NCBI RefSeq assembly: GCF_030718205.1
Contig: NZ_JAUZQF010000033.1
Coordinates: 1-64,000, forward strand
Source of the DNA: Nonomuraea turcica
GTDB lineage: Bacteria; Actinomycetota; Actinomycetes; Streptosporangiales; Streptosporangiaceae
Length of the DNA stretch: 64,000 bases
Direction of reading: 5' to 3'
The notes under the pieces were generated by a model. That model was not told where the DNA came from. It saw only the letters and a list, made by a program, of their open reading frames with translations, and searched no databases. The position numbers and the translations under genes are program-made. Below, piece by piece: positions 1 through 8,361 of the stretch; the first letter of the stretch is position 1, and every line of letters begins with the position of its first letter.

Positions 1-1
1 C

Positions 2-115
2 GGCCCAGGACGTCCACCCGGGATCCCCAATCGCCGGCCCGCACCCCGCTACGACGTTGGCAAGACCGTCAAACGCGGCCGCACTCTCGCAGCCCTACAA
101 CAATCCGGAGGATAA
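2..115 (+). CDS. C-terminal end of a probable transposase (5' end outside window)
   Basis: Frame 2 is open from the window edge to a TAA at 113-115 and encodes a basic, proline-rich tail that includes RPAPRYDVGKTVKR. Tails of this kind (GRPPG...NRRPAPRYDVGKT) are typical of the extreme C-terminus of actinobacterial IS transposases. No catalytic part is visible because the gene starts before the window. Another frame is also open to 170, so the choice rests on the recognisable tail only. Confidence 0.4.
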   Translation, partial: GPGRPPGIPNRRPAPRYDVGKTVKRGRTLAALQQSGG

Positions 116-205
116 AGAACAAGCTAAACGGCTGTTCCACATGCGGCTGACAAGCGAACTGGCACCGTAATGCTGCCGCGTGTCAGGTCCGGTACGCGTT
201 CGGGT

Positions 206-1090
206 TCAAAGGGCGATGATGCCGAGGTCGCGGGCGGCCTTGGCGAAGTCCCGGATCAGGCTGGTCTCGGTGGCGGTGCGCCAGATGAGCGCCCAGTGGG
301 CCAGGGGAGCGTCGCGGATGGGCACGTAGATGTGGTCAGGCCGGGCGTAGTAGCGGATGGAGTGTGCGAAACACGGTGAGACGGCCTCACCGTTCGCGAC
401 GAGGGGGATCATTTCGGCGGAGTTGGCGACAATGGGTCCGACCCGGATGAGGCGCCCGCTGGGGGTGTGGGTGGGGACCAGCCAGTTGCGCCAGTAGTCC
501 GGCTTGGCTCCGCCGAAGACGATCTCGTCCCCGAGGTCTTCGTACGACACCGATTCCCGGCCGGCCAGCCGGTGGCCGGGGCCCACCACGAGCACGACTG
601 GTTCGGTGTAGACGACGGGGCCCACGGTGAGGTCGGGCTCCTTGACCGGTAACCAGGCGATCAGCAGGTCGATGTCCCCGGAGCGCAGCAGCCTGAAGGG
701 ATCGGCGAAGCCGGCGTAGCGGAGCTGGAGGTCGCATCCGGGGCGGCGGCTCTTGAAAGAGTCGAACAGCGGGCGCAGGTCCTGGGGATTCTCATTGACC
801 ATGCCCAGGACCAGCGTGTTCGTTGTCCCGCGGGCGGTCAGGGCGGCGCGTTCGATGCCGTCGCGCAGCCCGCGGTACATCGGCAGGAGATCCTGGAAGA
901 GCTGCTGCCCGATGGGGGTCAGCGCGACGCGGCGGTTGTCGCGTTCGAACAGGGCGGCGCCGATGCGGCGCTCCTGCTTCTTGATCGCCTGGCTCACCCG
1001 GGCCGGCGTCACGTGCAGCCGCTCCGCCGTGCGGCCGAAGTGCAGCTCTTCGGCAAGGGTCAGGAAGATCTCGATGTCACGCAGTTCCAC
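206..1090 (-). CDS. LysR-family transcriptional regulator
   Basis: A 294-residue protein of normal LysR length. The N-terminal winged HTH (about residues 1-60) shows the usual pattern: RDIEIFLTLAEELHFGRTAE followed by RVSQAIKKQERRIGAALFER. The rest is a periplasmic-binding-like effector domain (about 90-290). The ligand cannot be told from sequence. The gene is divergent from the VOC-family gene starting near 1180, with about 90 bp between the starts. By LysR convention it may control that gene as well as itself. No DosR-type box lies nearby. Confidence 0.9.
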   Translation of the reverse strand: MELRDIEIFLTLAEELHFGRTAERLHVTPARVSQAIKKQERRIGAALFERDNRRVALTPIGQQLFQDLLPMYRGLRDGIERAALTARGTTNTLVLGMVNENPQDLRPLFDSFKSRRPGCDLQLRYAGFADPFRLLRSGDIDLLIAWLPVKEPDLTVGPVVYTEPVVLVVGPGHRLAGRESVSYEDLGDEIVFGGAKPDYWRNWLVPTHTPSGRLIRVGPIVANSAEMIPLVANGEAVSPCFAHSIRYYARPDHIYVPIRDAPLAHWALIWRTATETSLIRDFAKAARDLGIIAL

Positions 1091-1179
1091 GCGGCCCCGT
1101 TCGTTGTTTAGTGAGAGGTTAAGGCACGGTACTGGATCCGGCGTTGTCCGCCCGGGCGGAATCCCGGCACGCTGATGCC

Positions 1180-1548
1180 GTGAACATCATCGCTTCCGCG
1201 GTGACGCTGAACGTCGACGACGTAGCGGCGTCCAGCAACTTCTTCACCGGCTACCTGGGATTTCACGAGTCGGTGGTGGGTGAGGCTCACGCCTGTCTCG
1301 TCCGCCCTGACGCCACCAGTGACGTCGTGCTGCGACTGCGGGGTGCAGGAGAGCGGCCCGTGACCGGGGTCGTGGTGACCCTCACCGTCACCGACGTCGC
1401 CGCCGAGTACGAGAGGCTTTTGCGGGAGAGGGCTCCCATCAGCATGCCGCTGCGCGAGGAGCCGTGGGCGGAGCGGCTGTTCCAGCTCACCGATCCCAAC
1501 GGCATCGTGGTCCAGCTCGTGGAATGGGTGCCGCCCGCGGGCGCCTGA
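1180..1548 (+). CDS. VOC (glyoxalase/bleomycin-resistance-like) family protein
   Basis: About 122 residues from a GTG at 1180. An upstream TTG at 1144 would add 12 residues, and no strong ribosome site decides between them. The start IIASAVTLNVDDVAASSNFF and the later VTDVAAEYERLL ... FQLTDPNGIVVQLVEW repeat the beta-alpha-beta-beta-beta layout of the vicinal oxygen chelate fold. The C-terminal Glu of LVEW fits a metal-ligand position. Members are lyases, dioxygenases or drug-binding proteins, and the substrate here is unknown. It is divergent from a LysR regulator that may control it. Confidence 0.8.
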   Translation: MNIIASAVTLNVDDVAASSNFFTGYLGFHESVVGEAHACLVRPDATSDVVLRLRGAGERPVTGVVVTLTVTDVAAEYERLLRERAPISMPLREEPWAERLFQLTDPNGIVVQLVEWVPPAGA

Positions 1549-1640
1549 GCGGGCATCCCGCGTTCTCTCGGGTTCTTGACGTCCATGTGAGTACATTGTT
1601 CCGCTATGAGTACGGTGTACGCATCTTTTGAGGAGGAAAC

Positions 1641-2855
1641 ATGACAGTGACCGCCAGCCCTACGACCGCCCTCCCGCGTGACGCGGGCGAGCCCAGGAAG
1701 AAGCTCCTGTGGCGGCGGGCCGGCCGCGTGTCGGCCTGGGCCATGTGCGTGCTGGTTGTCGTCTTAGGGGTGGCGTTCTTCGCGCCGCGCCTGCCCATCG
1801 CTCCGGTGCAGGACGTGCTGGGCGTGACCGCGCTGTTCGTGCCCTGGCTGACCGGGTTCCTGCTGGTCTGTGTGCTCGGCGCCGCCGTGACGGCGGTGAT
1901 GGCGTGGCGGTCCGGTCGCCGTGCCCTGTTCGGCGCCGGCGTGCTGGCCGGGCTGCTGGCAGTGCTCATGGTCGTCGTGCCCTGGGCGGCGGCCGCCCGT
2001 ACCGCGGAGGTCTCCTGGTCGGACTACTTTGCCTCACCGGCCGCGGCGACCCCCACCTCGACCGAGACGTACACCACGGTCGACGGCCAGGACCTCAACA
2101 TCGACGTTTACCGGCCGCGCGCGCTCGCCGCGAGCAAGCCCGCGCTGCTCTACGTCCACGGCGGCTCATGGAACTCCGGCACCCGCGCCGACAGCGCACC
2201 CTGGCTGCGCTGGATGGCCGACCAGGGCATCGCCGTCTTCTCCATCGACTACCGCCTGGCCCCGCCGCCGCGCTGGCAGGACGCGGTGGGAGACGTCAAG
2301 TGCGCGCTCGGCTGGATCCGCGCCAAGGCCGGCAAGTACGGCATCGCGCCGTCCAATGTCTCGATCGCCGGAGACTCCGCCGGTGGCCAACTCTCCATGA
2401 TCGCCGCCTACACCGTCGACGACGCTCGGTTCCCGCCCTCCTGCCAGGTGCCCGAAGTGCCGGTGAAGTCCGTCATGGGCTGGTATGCGCCGACCGATTT
2501 GCCCCGCCTGCTCGACGAGAACGGCCTGCCCGGCATGGCGGCCACCGTCGCGAGCGACTACCTCGGCGGCAACATTGACACCCACCGCGACCGCTACGAG
2601 GCCTCCTCCCCAGCCGCGCACGTCCGGCCCGGCCTCCCGCCGACCCTGCTCGTCCAGGGCGACCGCGACCACATGATCCCCGCAACCCAGGCCGCCGACC
2701 TGGCCGCCCGGCTCGACGCCGTGGGCGTTCCCGCCACCGCCGTGACCATCCCCTGGGCCGAGCACAACTTCACCGGCCAGTGGGGCACCTGGGGATCGCA
2801 GATCATGCGCCCCCATGTCCAGCGGTTCCTTCAGGAACGCGTGATCAAGGGCTGA
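1641..2855 (+). CDS. Membrane-anchored alpha/beta hydrolase (HSL/esterase-like)
   Basis: 404 residues, preceded by an AGGAGG ribosome site at 1631-1636. The N-terminal third carries three hydrophobic segments (about residues 32-52, 60-86 and 92-115), so the catalytic domain is tethered to the membrane and probably faces outside. The hydrolase domain has the HGG oxyanion motif at about residue 173, GDSAGG with nucleophile Ser at about 246, a DRDHM acid region and a late AEHNF histidine. This arrangement is that of the hormone-sensitive-lipase group of esterases. The substrate is unknown. It is a single gene followed by a separate serine hydrolase. Confidence 0.85.
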   Translation: MTVTASPTTALPRDAGEPRKKLLWRRAGRVSAWAMCVLVVVLGVAFFAPRLPIAPVQDVLGVTALFVPWLTGFLLVCVLGAAVTAVMAWRSGRRALFGAGVLAGLLAVLMVVVPWAAAARTAEVSWSDYFASPAAATPTSTETYTTVDGQDLNIDVYRPRALAASKPALLYVHGGSWNSGTRADSAPWLRWMADQGIAVFSIDYRLAPPPRWQDAVGDVKCALGWIRAKAGKYGIAPSNVSIAGDSAGGQLSMIAAYTVDDARFPPSCQVPEVPVKSVMGWYAPTDLPRLLDENGLPGMAATVASDYLGGNIDTHRDRYEASSPAAHVRPGLPPTLLVQGDRDHMIPATQAADLAARLDAVGVPATAVTIPWAEHNFTGQWGTWGSQIMRPHVQRFLQERVIKG

Positions 2856-3073
2856 GGTGTCAGGCCGGCTCGGCGGCCGCCGGGTTGCCGAGCTCGGAAG
2901 ACACCTCCACGCGGCCGCCGCGATCGCGGCCGTGGCCAGGGCCTATCGGGACGCAACGCAGCTCCGCGGAGACCAGCCGTAGAGCCACCGGACAACACCA
3001 TTCGCGCACAGCGTTTCGATACGGACACGGTGTGCGCATAACGAGAACGGCAAACGCGAAGGGATGTTGGGCC

Positions 3074-4351
3074 ATGTCGAAGGTCACCAGCTGGGACATG
3101 AAGGGCACCTGGGACAGCAAAGGCGCTTGGGAGACTCATGGGCGGTTGGAAGAGCACCAGCGCGCCGGACTGTCCGAGGCGGGCCTGCGCCGGATGCGCG
3201 ACGTGCTGAGCGGCCATGTCGCCTCCGGCGCGGTCCCCGGCCTGGTCGCGCTGGTCAGCCGGGGCGACGACACGCACGTCGAGGCGATGGGCACGATGCA
3301 CGCGGGCGGCGCCGAGCCGATGCGACGGGACACGATCTTCCGGATGGCGTCGCTGACCAAGCCGGTCACGGCGGCCGGGGTGATGATCCTCGTCGAGGAG
3401 TGCCGACTGCGGCTGGACGACCCGGTCGACGAGTGGCTGCCCGAGCTGGCCAACCGCCGGGTGCTCGCCCGGATCGACGCCCCGCTGGACGAGACGGTGC
3501 CCGCGGCCCGCCCGATCACCGTACGCGACCTGCTGACCTTCACCTTCGGGTTCGGCGTCGTGCTGGCGGCACCGGACACCTACCCCATCCAGACCGCCAT
3601 CCGCGAACTCGGCCTGGACACCACCTCACCCGGCTTCGGGCCCCAGGAGTGGATCCGGCGGCTCGGCACGCTGCCGCTGATGCATCAGCCCGGCGAGCTG
3701 TGGCAGTACCACGTCGGCTCCGACGTGCTCAGCGTGCTCGTCGCCAGAGTGAGCGGGCAGTCGCTGGAGGAGTTCCTGCGCGAGCGGCTGTTCGCCCCGC
3801 TCGGCATGAAGGACACCGGCTTCCACGTGCCCGCCGACCGGATCCACCGGCTGCCCACCAGCTACGCGCACCATCCCGAGACCGGTGAACTGGTGGTGTG
3901 GGACGAGGCCGCCGGCGGGAAGTACAGCACGCCGCCGGTGTTCCAGGCCGGCGGCGACGGGCTGGTGTCGACCGTGGACGACTACCACGCCTTCTACCGG
4001 ATGCTGCTCAACAAGGGCGCCCTGGCTGGCGAGCGGATCCTGTCCCGCGCCTCGGTCGAGCTCATGACGATGGACCACCTGACGCCGGGCCAGAAGGTCG
4101 AGAAGGACGCGTTCGGCGACCACTTCGGCCGGCAAGGCGGGTACGGCTTCGGCATGGCGGTCCGCACCCACCGCCGCGACCTGGCCTCACCGGGCCAGTT
4201 CGGCTGGGACGGCGGACTGGGCACCACCGCCTACGCCGACCCCGCCGAAGGCCTCACAGGCATCCTGCTGACCCAAAGTGCGATGGACTCGGCCCACACA
4301 CCACGCCTGCACCGCGACTTCTGGACCACCGCCTACCAGGCAATCAATTGA
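3074..4351 (+). CDS. Serine hydrolase, beta-lactamase/class C esterase family
   Basis: About 425 residues from the ATG at 3074, chosen because coding character begins there and a GAAGGG-like site precedes it. The open frame runs further upstream but looks non-coding. The active-site SxxK motif is SLTK, with Ser at about residue 93 and Lys at about 96. A Tyr-containing YHVGSD motif occupies the position of YxN, and WDGG the position of the KTG/HxG element. No signal peptide is seen, so it is probably cytoplasmic. Such proteins are esterases or D-amino-acid peptidases more often than true beta-lactamases. Confidence 0.85.
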   Translation: MSKVTSWDMKGTWDSKGAWETHGRLEEHQRAGLSEAGLRRMRDVLSGHVASGAVPGLVALVSRGDDTHVEAMGTMHAGGAEPMRRDTIFRMASLTKPVTAAGVMILVEECRLRLDDPVDEWLPELANRRVLARIDAPLDETVPAARPITVRDLLTFTFGFGVVLAAPDTYPIQTAIRELGLDTTSPGFGPQEWIRRLGTLPLMHQPGELWQYHVGSDVLSVLVARVSGQSLEEFLRERLFAPLGMKDTGFHVPADRIHRLPTSYAHHPETGELVVWDEAAGGKYSTPPVFQAGGDGLVSTVDDYHAFYRMLLNKGALAGERILSRASVELMTMDHLTPGQKVEKDAFGDHFGRQGGYGFGMAVRTHRRDLASPGQFGWDGGLGTTAYADPAEGLTGILLTQSAMDSAHTPRLHRDFWTTAYQAIN

Positions 4352-5355
4352 ACACGACACCTCAAACAGCCCGACCGAAGCCTGACCACTCTGCGGGACC
4401 CGCAGCCCCCATGGATGGGTTACACGTACCTGATCGATTCCAAGTCACCGAGGATCTCCGGATGGGCACGTTCGGCAACTGGCGGGAAGCGTCTTCAAGT
4501 GTCTTTGATGACGAGCTTCTCGCCCACGTGGACGATGACCTCACTGGCCTTCTCGGCACCGTGCTGCGGTGCGGCGGGCCCCCAACGGTCAGCTTCCGAC
4601 CGGCAACATGGACGACGACTACAGGCCCCTCTCAATGGTCCTTGGTACAGCGGAAGGCATGGGATGGCGTATGAACGGCGCCATCTGGCAGAACCTTCAC
4701 CTGGAGCGGAGCACCGCCCACCGCTTCATGGCTCGGTAACGTTTGAGGAGGACCGTGATTTGTCGTAGTCACGCGTGCCGTTCAGCTCGTCGAGCAGATC
4801 GTCGGGGCATAACTCGTAGAGGTCACCCCACGCGTCGCGCCCTGTTGTCCCAGATCCGGTAGCCGCTAGGAACGCCTCTGGCGACGTGGCGTCTCCTGCC
4901 CATGCCTTCGTCACCTGCAACCCGCCGGTTCAGGGGTCAAGCTCGACGATCAGCCACGTTACTCGATGATCCAGGGTGAGGAACAAACCCTGGATCATCG
5001 ATCGCCCCCCAAAGCACGTATGGCGGCCGGCCACGCCGTGGCGATCGCAAAGGCTGCATTCGTGCGGCGGCGGGGCAACCCCGGACCGGCGCGTTCGGTC
5101 GGTACGGCGGGGCAGGGGTACGATGCCCGGCCCCGTGTCCCGGGCGGGGCATCGGGCCGGCGTCCCGCCGCCGTCCGGGACCGCCCGAGGCCGCATGCCC
5201 GGACGGCGGGCGGGCGGAGGGCCGGCGGCGCGCCGCGCCGCCGCGCACCACCCACGTGGCCACGCTCCAGATGAAGGGCCAGCAACCGCATGGACGAGGC
5301 CCTCTGCGGCACGCCCTGATGGGCAACTGCAACCCTGATACCCACAGAGATCAAA
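4352..5355. other. Long stretch without a convincing gene
   Basis: Short open frames occur on both strands, for example 4462-4674 plus and 4726-4920 minus, but none has a recognisable domain or a ribosome site. The interval holds a strong inverted repeat at 4963-5001 and a very GC-rich block at about 5090-5250. It ends at the tRNA-Ser fragment. Its position between ordinary genes and a truncated gene fits degraded or rearranged DNA. Confidence 0.5.
4963..5001. repeat. Perfect inverted repeat, 15-bp arms
   Basis: The arms at 4963-4977 and 4987-5001 are perfectly complementary (TCGATGATCCAGGGT and its reverse) around a 9-base A-rich loop. No U-tract follows on either strand, so it is not a clear intrinsic terminator. 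It could be a transposon end remnant or a structured RNA element. No gene ends close by. Confidence 0.6.
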
Positions 5356-5387
5356 AAGGCCCTCTCCCCGATCGGGGAGAGGGCCTT
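5356..5387 (-). terminator. Intrinsic terminator of the tRNA-Ser transcript
   Basis: A 32-bp perfect palindrome centred at 5371/5372. Read on the minus strand it is followed directly by a T-run (complement of 5351-5357), the form of a Rho-independent terminator. It lies 7 bp past the 3' end of the tRNA fragment, as a tRNA terminator should. Confidence 0.75.
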
Positions 5388-5394
5388 CCGCCTG

Positions 5395-5456
5395 CGGAGG
5401 ATCGGGGATTTGAACCCCGGATGGGCGGTAAACCCAAACCGCATTAGCAGCTCGGA
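5395..5456 (-). tRNA. tRNA-Ser(GCU) 3' fragment, 5' half missing
   Basis: On the minus strand there is an anticodon loop CTGCTAA (anticodon GCT), a long variable arm of the serine type (GGTTTGGGTTTACC region), a full T-arm (CGGGG TTCAAAT CCCCG), and the 3' acceptor strand ATCCTCC plus discriminator G. The matching 5' acceptor strand GGAGGAT does not occur upstream, and the 5' side of the anticodon stem pairs poorly. The piece is therefore the 3' part of a tRNA gene. Such pieces are left when integrative elements recombine at tRNA 3' ends. A complete tRNA is unlikely. Confidence 0.65.
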
Positions 5457-5510
5457 CCTTGGCCGTCCCGATCAGTTCAACCTGGGCCAACAGGCGCGCG
5501 TGGTCCGCTT

Positions 5511-6437
5511 GGAACGGTCACCAACTACGGCGACGGCACGGTGTCGGCATACCAGCCGCGCGATCTGGCGTCGGCGAAGGTGATTCGCGTCGGCGGCGGC
5601 CCACACGGCGCCCGGCCGACCCCGGACGGCAACTCCCTGGTCGTAGCCAACATGGAGGCCGAAACGGTCGACGTCATCGACACCCGGACCGACGCCAAGA
5701 CCGCCGCCGTGCCTGTGGGCGGCCCACCTGTGCAGGTGGCGATCTCCTGCAACGGCCGCTACGCCTACGCCACCGTCTCCCGGCCCGCCGGCGTGGTGAA
5801 GATCGACCTGCGGACCGCCAAGATCGTCGCACGCACCGCAGTGCCGGCCGCGCCCGCACAGGCGTACCTCACACCGCATGGGCGGACGCTCCTGTCGGCC
5901 GACCAGGGGACCGAGGAGAAGCCGGGCACCTCGATCTCCCTCATCGACACCGAGAGCATGACGGTCACCGGCCAGATCGCCACCGGCTCGGGCCCGCACG
6001 GCCTGGTCGTCGATCCCACCGGCCGCCGGGCCTGGGTGACGAACGTCTACGACGGCACCGTCTCCGTCCTCGACCTGCGTGCCCGCAAGGCCATCGCCAC
6101 CGTTGAGGTGGGCGACGAGCCGAACGGGATCAGCTTCGCCACCCGCCCGCCCACCATGCCTGCCGCCGCCTGCATGCAGGTGACGCTTCCCCCGGCCACA
6201 TCCCGTCCAGCACACACGGACAGACCGCACGACCACGACACGACACGACACGACACGACACGACACGACAGGAACGGAATGACCCAGCTGACGACACGGT
6301 CAAGCAGTGTGCTCGGCGGGTTGCGGCCCGCCGGGCACCCAAGTGGCTGCCTGCGTCACTGCTGTGGAGCTGCTCCGTTGAGTCGCGGGCCGACGATGCG
6401 GCGGCCGGAGACCTGCTCGGCCTCGACCACGATGTAG
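5511..6437 (+). pseudogene. 5'-truncated YVTN-type beta-propeller protein
   Basis: The open frame begins mid-protein at about 5511 with VTNYGDGTVSAYQP, the core of a propeller repeat, and has no start codon or ribosome site of its own. Five or so YVTN/LVVANMEAETVDVID-type blades follow (for example AWVTNVYDGTVSVLDL near 6035-6080), with the usual ending VGDEPNGISFATRPP. The frame then runs through a CGACA microsatellite (HDTTRHD) and into the 3' end of the opposite gene, so the true C-terminus is also uncertain. Members are mostly secreted or surface proteins of unknown role. The missing N-terminus coincides with the tRNA scar 60 bp upstream. Confidence 0.65.
6236..6270. repeat. (CGACA)7 pentanucleotide microsatellite
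   Basis: Seven perfect tandem copies of CGACA. The unit is not a multiple of three, so copy-number change would shift any reading frame crossing it. It lies at the 3' end of the truncated propeller gene, before the stop region it shares with the convergent PPOX gene. Confidence 0.9.
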
Positions 6438-6793
6438 TGGTCTCGGCTGCCGGGCGCCCACGTGGTCAGGGGGAGCGCGGCCAGCCGATTGATCTCGGCG
6501 GGGTCGGTCACGGCGCGGGCGTGTCCCACCGCGGTGACCGACCAGCCCGTGCGCAGATCGGGGTCGAACTCGTCGGCCTCGAAGGCCACCACGGCCCGGC
6601 GGGTGGCGGCGGCCAGCTTCGATCCGATCGAGGTGCGGATCACGATGAACAGGCCGTCGAGATGGAAGTTGACCGGTTGCACGGCCGGCAGGGCGCGATC
6701 GGTGAACACGATGCGCCCGATCGGTGTGGTGGACAGCAGGGTGAGACACTCCTCGCGGGAGAGCACCTGAAGTCCTGACGAGTCGAGCTGCAT
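6356..6793 (-). CDS. Pyridoxamine 5'-phosphate oxidase-family flavin/F420-binding protein (paralogue 1)
   Basis: 145 residues from ATG 6793, the same start (MQLDSSGLQVLS) as its paralogue at 22032-22442 (MKLDSAGLQVLS). The split-barrel fold signature is clear: EECLTLL..PIGRIVFTDRALPAVQPVNF, then GSKLAAATRRAVVAFEADEFD and GWSVTAVGHARAV. Rv0080 of the DosR regulon belongs to this family. Members bind FMN, F420 or haem, and the activity here is unknown. A perfect DosR-type box (6831-6844) is centred 44.5 bp upstream of the ATG, with AATGTT placed where a -10 element would be, so a leaderless hypoxia-induced transcript is plausible. Confidence 0.85.
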   Translation of the reverse strand: MQLDSSGLQVLSREECLTLLSTTPIGRIVFTDRALPAVQPVNFHLDGLFIVIRTSIGSKLAAATRRAVVAFEADEFDPDLRTGWSVTAVGHARAVTDPAEINRLAALPLTTWAPGSRDHYIVVEAEQVSGRRIVGPRLNGAAPQQ

Positions 6794-6830
6794 ACCTCTC
6801 AACATTCCCGCTTTCGCCCCTTCCGCGGTA

Positions 6831-6844
6831 GGGACGAAAGTCCC
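6831..6844. promoter_or_regulatory. DosR-type box upstream of PPOX gene 1
   Basis: GGGACGAAAGTCCC, a perfect match to GGGACNNNNGNCCC and close to the core of the mycobacterial DosR palindrome. It lies 38 bp before the start of the minus-strand PPOX gene. Confidence 0.8.
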
Positions 6845-7045
6845 ATCGTTCCTGCAGAACGGCTCATGGGCGGGCGCGCTGGCTGACCTGCTCCCTAGCC
6901 ACGGCGCACCCGAGTAGGGCTGGCCGTACCCTCTGCTCCCCGCCCACGCCGGGCGGTGGCCCTTCAGGCCAAGGCAGCCGCATGCGGGCCTTGCCCCGGC
7001 TCCCCGTGACAGGCGAAGATCCACACGAAAGGCGGTGGCGCCCCT

Positions 7046-7648
7046 GTGTCTCTGTACAAGTCGATCATCCTCCTCGGCGGCGCCTCCGGCGTCGGCAAGA
7101 CCCAGATCTCCTATCCATTGGCACGCCTCCTCGGCATCCCGATCGTCGAGGTGGACGACCTCGTCGAGGCGCTGCAGGCGATGACCACGCCCGACCAGGC
7201 GCCGCTGCTGCACTACTGGCAGACCCATCCCGAGGCCCACACGCTGCCTCCCGAGAAGATCGTCGAGCTGCAGATAGCCGCGGCTCAGGCCCTCACGCCG
7301 GCCGTGGCCGCGGTCATCGCCAACCATCTGAACACCGGCACCCCGGTTCTCATCGAGGGTGACTACCTGCTGCCGGCGCTGGCCGTTGCGGGGAGTTTCG
7401 CCGGTACGGCCGCGGCCGACCGGGTTCGCGCGGTCTTCCTGCACGAGCCGGACGAGCGGCAACTGGTGGACAACTACTGGCGGCGCGAGCCGGACGCGGG
7501 CGAGCAGCACACGCGGGCCCGGGTGAGCCGCCTATACGGCGACTGGCTGGCCGGACAGGCCCGCGAACTGGGTGTTCCGGTCGTCTCCGCGCGCCCGTGG
7601 CCAGACGTGGTGGATCGCGTGACCGCCGCGCTCGGATTCGCGCCCTGA
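7046..7648 (+). CDS. P-loop kinase-like protein (2-phosphoglycerate-kinase-like)
   Basis: 200 residues from GTG 7046. A Walker A motif GGASGVGKT (residues 9-17) opens the protein. It is followed by an acidic EVDDLVEAL stretch and a later LIEGDYLLPAL that reads as a Walker B/DxD region. The layout matches small nucleoside/2-phosphoglycerate-kinase-type P-loop proteins. The phosphate acceptor is unknown. There is no transmembrane segment. It is divergent from the PPOX gene across a 250-bp gap that contains one DosR-type box nearer to the PPOX side, so co-induction is possible but not shown. Confidence 0.7.
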   Translation: MSLYKSIILLGGASGVGKTQISYPLARLLGIPIVEVDDLVEALQAMTTPDQAPLLHYWQTHPEAHTLPPEKIVELQIAAAQALTPAVAAVIANHLNTGTPVLIEGDYLLPALAVAGSFAGTAAADRVRAVFLHEPDERQLVDNYWRREPDAGEQHTRARVSRLYGDWLAGQARELGVPVVSARPWPDVVDRVTAALGFAP

Positions 7649-7712
7649 CGGTTTGCTCGCCGAACGATGGGTACGCACCGCACGCGCGAGGTGCCCCAGA
7701 CCGAAAGTCCCG

Positions 7713-8354
7713 TCAATCCCGCCGATCAGCCCGCAGGCGCGCGGCCAGCGCGGCGGCCTGCGTGCGGCGCTGCATGTTGAGCTTGGCCAGCAGGTTGGAC
7801 ACGTAATTCTTGACGGTCTTCTCCGCCAGGAACAGCCGCTCGCCGATCTGCCGGTTGGTCAGGCCCTCGCCGATCAGGTCGAGGATGTGCCGCTCCTGCT
7901 CCGACAACGCGGCCAGCGGGTCCTGCCTGGAGGCTTGGTCGCGCAGTCGCTGCAGCATGGCGGCGGTGGTTTGCGGGTCCAGCAGCGATTCTCCGGCGGC
8001 GACCGTGCGGACCGCGCCGACCAGGTCGGAGCCGTGGATCTGCTTGAGCACATACCCGGAGGCGCCGGCCATCACCGCGTCGAACAGCGCGTCGTCGTCG
8101 GCGAAGGAGGTCAGCATGAGGCAGGCCAGCCCGGGCAGCCGGGAGCGCACCTCGCGGCACACGTCCACGCCGTTGCCGTCCGGCAGTCGCACGTCCAGCA
8201 CCGCGACATCGGGGCGCAACGCCGGGATGCGGGCGATGGCCGACTCCGCGGTTCCTGCCTCCCCGATCACCTCAATGTCGTCCTCGGCCTCCAGCAGGGC
8301 GGCCACGCCCCGTCGTACGACCTCATGATCGTCGAGGAGAAACACACGAATCAT
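7713..8354 (-). CDS. dosR: DosR/DevR-like NarL-family response regulator
   Basis: 213 residues from ATG 8354 (MIRVFLLDDHEVVRRG). The receiver domain has the acidic pair D8/D9, phosphoacceptor D54 in VLDVRLPDGNG, T82 and K104. The LuxR-type HTH contains AEKTVKNYVSNLLAKL, with K179, K182 and N183 at the positions that contact DNA in mycobacterial DosR. Recalled DosR shares long blocks such as VLDVRLPDGNG, LTNxQI and FLAEKTVKNYVS, so orthology is likely. It should activate the many GGGAC-type boxes in this window. One lies 37 bp upstream of its own start with TAGCGT at the -10 position, implying autoregulation. No partner DosS/DosT kinase is in the window. Confidence 0.92.
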   Translation of the reverse strand: MIRVFLLDDHEVVRRGVAALLEAEDDIEVIGEAGTAESAIARIPALRPDVAVLDVRLPDGNGVDVCREVRSRLPGLACLMLTSFADDDALFDAVMAGASGYVLKQIHGSDLVGAVRTVAAGESLLDPQTTAAMLQRLRDQASRQDPLAALSEQERHILDLIGEGLTNRQIGERLFLAEKTVKNYVSNLLAKLNMQRRTQAAALAARLRADRRD

Positions 8355-8361
8355 GCCTTCG

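Noticed and set aside
3074..4351. True class C beta-lactamase
   Set aside because: SxxK is present but the protein lacks a signal peptide and a standard YxN/KTG pair. A general serine hydrolase is safer.
4726..4920. 64-codon minus-strand open frame
   Set aside because: No domain, no ribosome site and no conserved neighbour, so it was left as part of the gene-free stretch.
5395..5480. Complete tRNA gene
   Set aside because: The 5' acceptor strand GGAGGAT is absent upstream and the anticodon stem pairs poorly. Only the 3' part is convincing.
6236..6270. CRISPR-like repeat
   Set aside because: The unit is 5 bp with no spacers. No CRISPR array or cas gene was seen anywhere in the window.
7691..7717. 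Additional DosR-type box (GACCGAAAGTCCCG) at the 3' end of dosR
   Set aside because: Only the right half matches and it lies at the gene end, with no start codon downstream.
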